Part shown: positions 7,175 to 14,721 of the stretch, piece after piece
How positions within the stretch are numbered: position 1 is the stretch's first letter
Layout of the letters: every line of letters starts with the position of its first letter
DNA from: an uncultured Alistipes sp.
Lineage (GTDB): Bacteria; Bacteroidota; Bacteroidia; Bacteroidales; Rikenellaceae
Direction: 5' to 3'
Assembly (NCBI GenBank): GCA_900769525.1
Contig: CAAGGY010000032.1
Span: 1 to 20,550 of the forward strand
DNA length: 20,550 nucleotides
The notes under the pieces: generated by a model
Told to the model about the DNA's origin: nothing
The model's input: only the letters and a program-made list of their open reading frames with translations
The model's database searches: none
Translations under genes and position numbers: made by a program

Positions 7175-9307
7175 ATGAGACTAAAATCACTACTTTTCAT
7201 CGCTGCTGCGGCTATTCTGTCGCTTGCAGTGTTGTTGCTCGTGCAGTGTGCACCCGCTACTTCCGAGTTTAAGTTGGGCGATGCCTCTACGGTTATCCCA
7301 ATGAACATTAAGCAGGGTACAACCCCTCACTTCATGACCGACTACTATCCACAGTGGGAGGGTGCCGACAATGTAACCTGCAACGATGCTCGTATTAAGC
7401 TCACAGCTAAGGACGAGGCGTGGACCGAGTTTGAGGTTGCAACCGAGGCTGAGGTGTTGGCGTCGACTATCGACGTATGGCATGGCGACCAGAAGCTCTC
7501 TATCGTTGTTCTTGGCGGTAAGCGTGATACAGCTAATAGCTATATGTCGTCTACAGCAGCCGAGGGTAATGCCATTATCGTAGAGGCTACAAAGCCTGTT
7601 AATGAGGCTGTGGCTATGTGGCAGAACAACCGCATCGAGGATGTCGCTATCGAGGGTAACAAGATTACTATCGAGATTCCTGCTGTGGCTAAGAAGTTCG
7701 ACCGCTCGATGATTCGAGTATATGCAGTATCTGATAGTGGCCGCTTCAACGATATCCTATTGCCATTGGAGAGGGGTGTTGTTGTTACCGATGCTAAGCA
7801 GATTCAGCGCAAGGACTTCCACTCGCAGATTCTCTACTCGTTGATGATAGACCGCTTCAACAATGGTAACAAGGCAAACGACTGGAAGCTCAACTCTCCA
7901 GAGGTGTTGGATAAGGTTGACTACCAGGGTGGCGATATCGCAGGTATCACCTCAAAAATCGAGGATGGCTTCTTCTCTGACCTTGGCATTACCACAATCT
8001 GGATTTCGCCTATTACGCAGAACCCTTACGATGCATGGGGTCAGAACCATAATCCTGACACTAAGTTCTCGGGCTACCACGGCTACTGGCCTATCTACAG
8101 CACCGTTGTAGACAAGCGTTTCGGTACTGATGAGGAGCTTCGCACAATGCTCTCTACGGCTCATGGCCAGGAGCTTAACGTCATCCTCGACTACGTTGCT
8201 AACCACCTACATATCAACTCTCCAGTGCTCAAGGCTCACCCTGATTGGACAACAGAGCTTATGTTGCCTGATGGTCGCAAGAATATTGGCCAGTGGGATG
8301 GCGAGACACGCCTTACAACATGGTTCGATGAGCATATCCCAACACTCGACCTCGAGCGTGAGGAGGTGTGCGACCCTATGACCGACTCAGCGTTGCACTG
8401 GGTGCGTAACTTCGACTTTGATGGCTTCCGCCACGATGCGTGCAAGCATATTCCACTCAACTACTGGCGTATGCTCACTCATAAGATGAAGTCGTCGATG
8501 CCTGACCGTCAGCTCTGGCAGATTGGCGAGACCTACGGCGATGTTGAGCTCATCGGCTCATACGTTAAGACAGGTATGATTGACTCACAGTTCGACTTTA
8601 ACCTCTACCACACCTCACGTGATGTTATTGTTGACGAGGCTCGCTCTATGCGTGATATCGTAGCAGTTGTTGAGGAGTCGGAGGCTGCCTATGGCTCACA
8701 CCACACTATGGGTAACATCACTGGTAACCACGACAAGCCACGCTTTATCACCCTTGCAGGTGGCGATATGCCATTGGGTTGGTACGACGATAAGGCTCCA
8801 GGCTGGCACCGTGAGATCGTTGTTGGCGATATGTATAAGGGCCACTCAGGTCTTCAGCTTTTGAAGGCTATCATCTCTACTGTACCTGGTGTTCCTTGTA
8901 TCTACCAGGGCGATGAGTATGGCGTGCCAGGTGCTAACGATCCCGATAATCGTGATATGATGACCTTCCAGTGCGAGAACGACTATCAGACTAAGCAGCT
9001 CGACGCAACCAAGGCTCTGTTGCACGCACGTCGTGGCTCTATGCCTTTGATGTATGGCGATATGCGTACGTTGTATGTCGACGATGCAGTGTGGGTATTC
9101 TTGCGCCACTATATGGGCGAGTGGACAATGGTAGCGCTCAACATTCGTTATGATGCTGCTAATGTCACTGTCGCTCTTCCTGAGTTTGCTAAGTGTGGCG
9201 AGCTTAAGGTTGCTGTTGCTACTGATGGTGGCCAGGCTAAGTGCTTGGACGAGGGCCGCATCGAGCTCACCATCCCAGCACGTGGCTATGTTGTTGTAAA
9301 CAAATAA
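7175..9307 (+). CDS. GH13 alpha-amylase family lipoprotein with N-terminal extension
   Basis: The 710-residue protein begins with a hydrophobic signal segment ending LLVQC25, probably a lipobox although Gln before Cys is unusual. Residues 30-205 form beta-rich N-terminal domains; the last, ending near ILLPLERG, looks Ig-like. The GH13 catalytic barrel starts near 215 (ILYSLMIDRFNNGN). Conserved regions are DYVANH (339-344), DGFRHD with nucleophile Asp421, GETYG with acid/base Glu452, and GNHD (517-520) with the third catalytic Asp; a C-terminal beta domain follows about 605. The layout, with YQGGD near 250 and NHNP near 291, recalls cyclodextrin glucanotransferase and extracellular amylase types, but I cannot assign a subfamily or separate hydrolysis from transglycosylation. 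The gene follows the GH53-like gene by 21 bases. A cell-envelope role in cutting alpha-glucans is likely. Confidence 0.9.
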   Translation: MRLKSLLFIAAAAILSLAVLLLVQCAPATSEFKLGDASTVIPMNIKQGTTPHFMTDYYPQWEGADNVTCNDARIKLTAKDEAWTEFEVATEAEVLASTIDVWHGDQKLSIVVLGGKRDTANSYMSSTAAEGNAIIVEATKPVNEAVAMWQNNRIEDVAIEGNKITIEIPAVAKKFDRSMIRVYAVSDSGRFNDILLPLERGVVVTDAKQIQRKDFHSQILYSLMIDRFNNGNKANDWKLNSPEVLDKVDYQGGDIAGITSKIEDGFFSDLGITTIWISPITQNPYDAWGQNHNPDTKFSGYHGYWPIYSTVVDKRFGTDEELRTMLSTAHGQELNVILDYVANHLHINSPVLKAHPDWTTELMLPDGRKNIGQWDGETRLTTWFDEHIPTLDLEREEVCDPMTDSALHWVRNFDFDGFRHDACKHIPLNYWRMLTHKMKSSMPDRQLWQIGETYGDVELIGSYVKTGMIDSQFDFNLYHTSRDVIVDEARSMRDIVAVVEESEAAYGSHHTMGNITGNHDKPRFITLAGGDMPLGWYDDKAPGWHREIVVGDMYKGHSGLQLLKAIISTVPGVPCIYQGDEYGVPGANDPDNRDMMTFQCENDYQTKQLDATKALLHARRGSMPLMYGDMRTLYVDDAVWVFLRHYMGEWTMVALNIRYDAANVTVALPEFAKCGELKVAVATDGGQAKCLDEGRIELTIPARGYVVVNK

Positions 9308-9323
9308 TCTAATACATATTACT

Positions 9324-10724
9324 ATGAATAAATTTTTTGCATTGGTCGCTTTCGTAGCGACATTGGTAGGTTGTGCAGCACCTGCTGAGAAGGTGGCTGA
9401 GGCTCCAGCATTCGACAAGTTCAACTCTGTAGTTTACGAGCTTAACATCCGTCAGGCAACCCAGGAGGGTACATTTGCTGCTGCTGAGAAGTATCTCCCA
9501 GAGCTTAAGGCTATGGGCGTTGATATCGTATGGTTGATGCCTATCAGCCCTATCGGCGTTGATGGCCGTAAGGGTACTCTTGGCTCATACTACTCAATCA
9601 TCGACTATAAGGCTATCAATCCTGAGTTCGGTACTATGGAGGATTTCGACCACTTCCTCGCTACTGCTCACGACCTCGGTCTTAAGGTTATCATCGACTG
9701 GGTTGCTAACCACACATCACGTGATGCCAACTGGTGGAAAGAGGGTAAGAAGGATTGGTATGTTATGGACGAGGCTACAGGTCTTCCTATTGTAGAGTAC
9801 GATTGGACAGATATCGCTAAGCTTAACTACAACAACCAGGAGATGCGTGCTGCTATGCTCGACGCCCTCAAGTTCTGGATTGAGAAGGGTGTTGACGGCT
9901 ACCGTTGCGACGTTGCTATGAACGTTCCTGCTGACTTCTGGGCCGAGGCTTGGAAGCAGGTTCGTGAGATCAACCCAGAGGTCTACCTCTTGGCTGAGGG
10001 TGAGGAGCAGTGGTTGCACGAGGCAGGCTTCGAGGCTACATACGCTTGGGAGCTCCACCACATCTTCAACGCTATGGCTAAAGGCGGTAGCGAGACTAAG
10101 AATGTTGCTGGCGATGGCACTATCAAGACTGACGCTAAGACCGTAGCTGACCTCAAGGAGTACCTCGCACGTGACGATGAGAAGTATCCAGCACCTGCAA
10201 TGCGCCTTATGTTTACCTCTAACCACGACGAGAACTCTTGGGCAGGTACTGAGTTCGAGCGTATGGGCGATGCTCACAAGGCATTTGCTGCTCTTACTTT
10301 CGTGTTGCCAAAGAGCCAGCCACTCATCTACACAGGTCAGGAGATCGCTCTTCAGCGTCGTTTGCAGTTCTTCGAGAAGGACTCAATCGTTGAGCTTGTA
10401 GACTTGGAGTATGGTAAGGAGTATCGTGACTTCTACAAGTCGCTCACTAAGTTCCGCCACGAGAACAAGGCTTTGGCTGCTGGTGAGAACGTTGCTCCTA
10501 TCGTATTTGCTGAGGGCGCACCAGAGTCAGTATTGGCATTCACTCGTGAGAAGGAGGGTAACAAGGTATTCTGCTTGTTCAACTTCTCAGCTGAGCCTGC
10601 ATCATTCACTGTTGCTGAGGCTGAGGCTGGCGACTATAACTGCGCTTGTGGCCAGACTAAGAGCTTCAAGGCTGGTGATGTTGTTGAGCTTCCAGCTTGG
10701 GGCTTTATGCTCTTGTCTAAGTAA
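9324..10724 (+). CDS. GH13 alpha-amylase family lipoprotein
   Basis: A 466-residue protein with a short lipoprotein signal ending LVGC17 and then almost directly the catalytic barrel (VVYELNIRQ at 37-45). GH13 regions are DWVANH (125-130), DGYRCD with nucleophile Asp196, LLAE with acid/base Glu225, and SNHDE (299-303) with the third catalytic Asp302; a small C-terminal beta domain begins about 400. No binding module is present. The segment after Cys17 (AAPAEKVAE) lacks an early acidic cluster, so it may face the periplasm rather than the outside; that is inference. It is clearly paralogous to the next gene product. Codon use is as biased as in the susCD genes (one TCG Ser codon noticed, near 10441), suggesting high expression. 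Subfamily and exact product are not decidable from reading. Confidence 0.92.
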   Translation: MNKFFALVAFVATLVGCAAPAEKVAEAPAFDKFNSVVYELNIRQATQEGTFAAAEKYLPELKAMGVDIVWLMPISPIGVDGRKGTLGSYYSIIDYKAINPEFGTMEDFDHFLATAHDLGLKVIIDWVANHTSRDANWWKEGKKDWYVMDEATGLPIVEYDWTDIAKLNYNNQEMRAAMLDALKFWIEKGVDGYRCDVAMNVPADFWAEAWKQVREINPEVYLLAEGEEQWLHEAGFEATYAWELHHIFNAMAKGGSETKNVAGDGTIKTDAKTVADLKEYLARDDEKYPAPAMRLMFTSNHDENSWAGTEFERMGDAHKAFAALTFVLPKSQPLIYTGQEIALQRRLQFFEKDSIVELVDLEYGKEYRDFYKSLTKFRHENKALAAGENVAPIVFAEGAPESVLAFTREKEGNKVFCLFNFSAEPASFTVAEAEAGDYNCACGQTKSFKAGDVVELPAWGFMLLSK

Positions 10725-10749
10725 GATTTAGAACATATTTTAATTTATG

Positions 10750-10777
10750 GGGTGTCCAGCGATTTCGTTGGACATCC
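10750..10777 (+). promoter_or_regulatory. Intercistronic hairpin between the two paralogous GH13 genes
   Basis: GGGTGTCCAGCG pairs with CGTTGGACATCC: twelve pairs including two G-U, with an ATTT loop. The following bases are AT-rich but not a U-run. It occupies the 70-base gap before the signal-less amylase gene, and codon use changes across it. No TAnnTTTG promoter box is seen in this gap. A role in message processing or partial termination is inference. Confidence 0.55.
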
Positions 10778-10794
10778 TAATATATCGATAAGAT

Positions 10795-12081
10795 ATGATG
10801 TACAAAAATCCTGAGTGGAGCTACTCGGCTGTGCTCTACGAGCTTAACGTGCGACAGTTCACCCCTGAGGGTACGTTTGCCGCAGCACGTGAGCGACTGC
10901 CGTTTCTTCGCTCATTAGGCATTGATGCCATCTGGCTCATGCCTATATATCCTATTGGTGTCGAGGGGCGCAAGGGAACACTTGGCTCATACTACTCGAT
11001 TCGTGACTATAAGGGCATAAACGAGGAGTTTGGCTCTGAGGCCGACCTTCGTGACTTTATCACTGCGGCGCACTCGCTCGGTATGCGTGTGTTGCTCGAC
11101 TGGGTGGCTAACCACACCGCTCGCGATGCACGCTGGTTGGAGGATAAACCCTACGACTGGTATGAGCGTGAGGCCGATGGCACGGCTAAGGTGCCATGGG
11201 ACTGGACCGACACGGCAAAGCTTAACTACTCGAATCATGATGTGTGGCGTGGCCAGATTGATGCTATGCGCTACTGGGTTGAGCAGTTTAAGGTTGATGG
11301 CTTCCGCTGCGATATGGCTATGTTGGTGCCTATTGAGTTTTGGCAGGAGGCCTCTGAGGAGCTTCACCGTATCAAGCGAGATATCTTCATGCTTGCCGAG
11401 GCCGAGGAGGACAACCTCTTCGATCGTGCCTTTAATATGAGCTATCAGTGGAACATCCACCATATTATGTGCGACATTGCTAAGGGTGCCCGTCGTGTGT
11501 GGGACTTGCGCAATGCTATCCACTCGGAGCGAGCACGATATCCACGTGAGGCTATGCGTATGAGCTTTACGTCAAACCACGACGAAAACTCGTGGAGTGG
11601 CTCGGAGCAGGCTCGCTTTGGCTCGGCACTTGAGGTGATGACCGCAATGACCTTCCTTATGCCATCGACAATGCCTCTAATCTACACAGGCCAGGAGGTG
11701 GGCTACAACCACTCGTTCGAGTTCTTCGAGCGTGATGCCATACCTGCTGAGGCCTATGTCGAGAATCGCACCACGGAGCTCTACCGCCGTCTTACATCGC
11801 TTAAGCACAAGGAGCAGGCCCTGGCAGCAGGTGAGCGTGGTGGCGAGATGATTGAGATTGAGAATAATGCTAAGGATTGCATGATGACCTTCGTGCGTGA
11901 GGTCGACGGTAGCCGTGTGGTGGCCATTGTCAACCTCTCGCCATATACCATCCACGCCGACTTCCGCACAGGAATATATGCGGGTAAGTATTACGATGCG
12001 CTCACGGGCGAGAGGGTACTCCTCGACGACCACGTTGAGCGTGACATCGCCCCTTGGCAGTATCAGATATTAGTAAAATAG
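10795..12081 (+). CDS. Cytoplasmic GH13 alpha-amylase family enzyme
   Basis: The 428-residue protein starts MMYKNPEWSYSAVLYELNVRQ with no signal peptide, so it is predicted cytoplasmic. It aligns along its whole length with the preceding lipoprotein amylase, sharing for example IWLMP/VWLMP, GRKGTLGSYYSI, DWVANHT, TSNHDENSW and PLIYTGQE. The catalytic set is complete: Asp173 in DGFRCD, Glu202 in MLAEAEE and Asp263 in SNHDE. A likely role is breakdown or remodelling of imported maltooligosaccharides inside the cell, although transglycosylation is possible. The gene ends 5 bases before the SusA-like start, showing tight coupling with that gene. Ser codons are mainly TCG, unlike its paralogue. 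Either of two adjacent ATG codons (10795, 10798) could start translation. Confidence 0.9.
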   Translation: MMYKNPEWSYSAVLYELNVRQFTPEGTFAAARERLPFLRSLGIDAIWLMPIYPIGVEGRKGTLGSYYSIRDYKGINEEFGSEADLRDFITAAHSLGMRVLLDWVANHTARDARWLEDKPYDWYEREADGTAKVPWDWTDTAKLNYSNHDVWRGQIDAMRYWVEQFKVDGFRCDMAMLVPIEFWQEASEELHRIKRDIFMLAEAEEDNLFDRAFNMSYQWNIHHIMCDIAKGARRVWDLRNAIHSERARYPREAMRMSFTSNHDENSWSGSEQARFGSALEVMTAMTFLMPSTMPLIYTGQEVGYNHSFEFFERDAIPAEAYVENRTTELYRRLTSLKHKEQALAAGERGGEMIEIENNAKDCMMTFVREVDGSRVVAIVNLSPYTIHADFRTGIYAGKYYDALTGERVLLDDHVERDIAPWQYQILVK

Positions 12082-12086
12082 TGAGT

Positions 12087-13952
12087 ATGAAGAGATTTTT
12101 TTGTTTGACACTCCTTGTTGTCGCACTCTGTGGCTCGGCTATGGCTGCAAAGCCACGTGTGAGCATTAAGCATGTTGAACCATTGTCGTGGTGGGTGGGT
12201 ATGACAACACCACTCCAGCTTATGGTCAACGGCGATGCTATCTCGGAGTATGGTGTTGAGATTCTACCCGTAGGCCAGGGTGTTGAGGTTTCGGCTGTGC
12301 ATAAGGCCGATAGCCCTAACTACCTCTTTGTAGATGTTGCTGTGGCTGTTGATGCTAAGGCTGGCGACTACACCTTGCGCTTCACAAATGGTAAGGGCAA
12401 AATAGATTATAAGTATACCATTGCCGAGCGTTGTGAGGGCTCACGTGAGCGTAAGAGCTTCACTACAGCCGACTTTGTCTACCTTATTATGCCCGATAGA
12501 TTTGCTAATGGCAACCCAGAGAACGATAATACGTCGGATACCGCCGAGAAGGCCGACCGCTCAAATCCAGGACGCCGCCACGGTGGTGACCTTGAGGGTA
12601 TGATTGCACATCTCGACTATATCGCCGACCTCGGTGCTACGGCTATCTGGTCGACACCTCTGTTGCTCGACGATGAGAATGGTGCTTCGTATCACGGCTA
12701 CTCGTGCAGCGACTACTATCGTATCGACCCTCGCTATGGCTCTAACGAGTTGTTCAAGAGCTATGTCGACGAGTGCCACAAGCGTGATTTGAAGGTGATT
12801 ATGGATATCGTGCCTAACCACTCATCAACATCTCATTGGTGGTATGCTGACCAGCCATTCAAGGATTGGACACACCAGTGGGATAGCTACACGCAGTCGA
12901 ACTGGACGTTCTCAACAAATATGGACTTCAACGCCTCGAAGGCCGATTTGTATCAGATGGAGAGTGGCTGGTTTGACCGCTCTATGGCCGATATGAACCT
13001 CGATAACGAGTTCTTGCTCAACTACTTCAAGCAGTGGGCTGTGTGGTGGATTGAGTACTCAGGCCTCGATGGCTTCCGTGTCGACACCTACCCATACAAC
13101 GAGAAGGGCCCTATGAGCGAGTGGTGTAAGGCTGTGATGGAGGAGTATCCTAACTTCAATATCGTGGGCGAGGTGTGGACATCGTCAATCCCTCAGCTTG
13201 CATATTGGCAGGGAGGCAACTACAACAAGGATGGCTTTAACTCCAATCTCAAGTCGATTATGGACTTCCCACTTCACGACGCTATTCGTGCTGCAATGTG
13301 CGAGAGTGGCGATGGTGGCTGGGGCCAGGGTATGACTCGTATCTACGACGTATTGTCGCACGACTTTGTCTACCACGACCTCTCGAATATGATGATTATG
13401 GCGGCTAATCACGATACTGACCGTATTGGTGATGTTTGCGAGGGTGATGCACGACGAATGAAGATTGTGGCAACACTGCTCTGCACAATGCGTGGTATGC
13501 CTCAGATTTTGTATGGCGACGAGCTTATGTTCCGCTCTACAGACCGCCGTCGTGGCCACCCAACGCTCCGTGTCGACTTCCCTGGTGGTTGGGAGGTCGA
13601 CAAGGTTAACTTGTTCGACCGCTCGCAGCACACAGGCGACCAGAAGGAGGTCTTCGACTACACGCATAAGCTTATGAACTGGCGTAAGTCGAAGGAGGTT
13701 ATCCACACAGGTAAGACGCTCCACTTCATCGACCGTGACAACACCTATGCCTTCTTCCGCTATAACGACACTGAGGTGGTGTTTGTCTATGTCAACAATA
13801 GCAACAAGGAGCATAAGGTGCCTTGGTCTCGCTATGCGGAGATAACCTCTGAGCTTGGCGCAGGATGCAATGTCATCACGGGCGAGAGCGTCGATATGAA
13901 CAATATGGTGGTTGAGCCTATGTCGACACTCGTCGTAGAGTTCAAACGCTAA
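12087..13952 (+). CDS. susA: SusA-like periplasmic neopullulanase (GH13)
   Basis: I choose ATG 12087, which gives a clean 621-residue protein with a type I signal peptide (MKRFFCLTLLVVALCGSAMA, cut before AKPR); an in-frame TTG at 12054 lies inside the preceding gene and would bury the signal. An N-terminal beta domain (about 24-115) of the cyclomaltodextrinase/neopullulanase type precedes the barrel, which opens FVYLIMPDRFANGNPENDN. Catalytic residues are Asp333 (DGFRVD), Glu362 (GEVW) and Asp443 (NHDTDR). Length and layout match SusA of Bacteroides thetaiotaomicron, a periplasmic neopullulanase that splits imported maltooligosaccharides. It starts 5 bases after the cytoplasmic amylase gene and is the last gene of the operon, followed at once by a terminator. 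The symbol is used for homology only; substrate preference is not proven. Confidence 0.93.
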   Translation: MKRFFCLTLLVVALCGSAMAAKPRVSIKHVEPLSWWVGMTTPLQLMVNGDAISEYGVEILPVGQGVEVSAVHKADSPNYLFVDVAVAVDAKAGDYTLRFTNGKGKIDYKYTIAERCEGSRERKSFTTADFVYLIMPDRFANGNPENDNTSDTAEKADRSNPGRRHGGDLEGMIAHLDYIADLGATAIWSTPLLLDDENGASYHGYSCSDYYRIDPRYGSNELFKSYVDECHKRDLKVIMDIVPNHSSTSHWWYADQPFKDWTHQWDSYTQSNWTFSTNMDFNASKADLYQMESGWFDRSMADMNLDNEFLLNYFKQWAVWWIEYSGLDGFRVDTYPYNEKGPMSEWCKAVMEEYPNFNIVGEVWTSSIPQLAYWQGGNYNKDGFNSNLKSIMDFPLHDAIRAAMCESGDGGWGQGMTRIYDVLSHDFVYHDLSNMMIMAANHDTDRIGDVCEGDARRMKIVATLLCTMRGMPQILYGDELMFRSTDRRRGHPTLRVDFPGGWEVDKVNLFDRSQHTGDQKEVFDYTHKLMNWRKSKEVIHTGKTLHFIDRDNTYAFFRYNDTEVVFVYVNNSNKEHKVPWSRYAEITSELGAGCNVITGESVDMNNMVVEPMSTLVVEFKR

Positions 13953-13965
13953 GATTTTCATTTAC

Positions 13966-14014
13966 AAAATAGGCCTGCACGACGAAAAATGAGTTGTGCA
14001 GGCCTATTTTTTTT
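13966..14014 (+). terminator. Intrinsic terminator ending the alpha-glucan operon
   Basis: A perfect 15-base inverted repeat (AAAATAGGCCTGCAC with GTGCAGGCCTATTTT) flanks a 15-base loop and runs into eight T residues. It starts 13 bases after the susA-like stop codon. Because A residues precede the stem, it could also stop transcription from the other side. Confidence 0.92.
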
Positions 14015-14020
14015 GTGCTT

Positions 14021-14053
14021 TTTTGGATATTGGGCCAAAAATTTCTATATTTG
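14021..14053 (+). promoter_or_regulatory. Bacteroidota-type promoter for the coiled-coil protein gene
   Basis: TTTTG at 14021-14025, a 20-base gap, and TATATTTG at 14046-14053 fit the Bacteroidota sigma-ABfr consensus (-33 TTTG, -7 TAnnTTTG). The start codon follows 29 bases after the -7 box, and the site lies directly after the operon terminator, so this gene is an independent unit. Confidence 0.75.
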
Positions 14054-14082
14054 TACTATCGAGATTTTAAAATTTTACTAAA

Positions 14083-14523
14083 ATGAAGCGTCTAACTCTA
14101 TTATTGGTGGCAATGCTTGTTGTTTGCACAGGCTATGCCCAACAACCCGATAGGGCACTTCTTGAGGCTAAGATTGCCTACGACGAGGCTGTGCTTGCCC
14201 AGAAGCGTGCTGTGACAGATATGCGTAACGAGGAGCGTCGTATTTCCGATGCTGCAGAGCGCCGTGTCGAGGAGTCTAAGGAAAACCTTGCGACCGTAAA
14301 GCAGAACTATAAGGCAACAGTTGCTGAGCAGAAGCAGCTTGTTGCAGCTGCAAAGCTTGAACTTAAGAGTGCTACACTAAGCTATAAGGAGGAGAGCGCC
14401 CGTGCAAAGCAGGAGGTTGCTGCTGCTAAGGCAAACACCAAGTCGGTGATTGCCGAGCGCAAGAGCGATGTTGCTCGTGCTAAGGCAGAGATTGAGCGTG
14501 TAAAGGCTGAATCGCACTTGTAA
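14083..14523 (+). CDS. Small secreted coiled-coil protein, function unknown
   Basis: A 146-residue protein with a type I signal peptide (cleavage likely after GYA, before QQPD). The mature part is almost entirely predicted helix: Ala, Lys, Glu and Arg dominate, there is no Pro beyond the first few mature residues, no Cys in the mature protein, and AAAK, VAEQK, EVAAAK and RAKAEIERVKAE-like units recur. I do not recognise a family. Such a charged helical protein could be a periplasmic chaperone-like or scaffold protein, but nothing here proves it. It has its own promoter and terminator, so it is not part of the glycan operon. The real-gene call rests on the signal peptide, the bracketing signals and codon use like its neighbours. 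Confidence 0.85.
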   Translation: MKRLTLLLVAMLVVCTGYAQQPDRALLEAKIAYDEAVLAQKRAVTDMRNEERRISDAAERRVEESKENLATVKQNYKATVAEQKQLVAAAKLELKSATLSYKEESARAKQEVAAAKANTKSVIAERKSDVARAKAEIERVKAESHL

Positions 14524-14543
14524 AGCACAGCTTTTTGAAGTAG

Positions 14544-14581
14544 TAGGGGATATCTGACAATTGTTAGATATCCCCTATTTT
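14544..14581 (+). terminator. Intrinsic terminator after the coiled-coil protein gene
   Basis: TAGGGGATATCT pairs perfectly with AGATATCCCCTA around a 10-base loop, which can itself partly pair (ACAATTGT), and is followed by TTTT. It lies 21 bases after the stop codon. Confidence 0.88.
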
Positions 14582-14633
14582 ATCGCATAAATAGTTCTAT
14601 ATGCCAAAAAATGAGTTAAAAAGAGTTATCAAG

Positions 14634-14664
14634 TTGCGAAGTGCGATAATTGTTTGTATATTTG
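14634..14664 (+). promoter_or_regulatory. Bacteroidota-type promoter for the DUF4988-like lipoprotein gene
   Basis: TTG at 14634-14636, a 20-base gap and TATATTTG at 14657-14664 repeat the pattern and spacing of the preceding promoter. It lies 57 bases before ATG 14722, and its position argues against an in-frame TTG start at 14650, which would place the start codon between the promoter boxes. Confidence 0.75.
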
Positions 14665-14721
14665 TACGTTAAAAGGTTTTGTAACCAATTGCAGAAAACA
14701 ACAATTTCTAATATTACACTT

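Noticed and set aside
12054..12086. TTG start giving a longer SusA-like protein
   Set aside because: It would overlap the end of the preceding gene and put extra residues before a clear signal peptide; ATG 12087 fits better.
13966..14014. Inverted repeat as a mobile element end
   Set aside because: It is a single stem-loop with a T-run directly after a stop codon; no transposase or target duplication is seen.
14650..14721. TTG start giving a longer DUF4988-like protein
   Set aside because: The codon lies between the promoter boxes and before the -7 box at 14657-14664, and the clear lipoprotein signal begins at ATG 14722.
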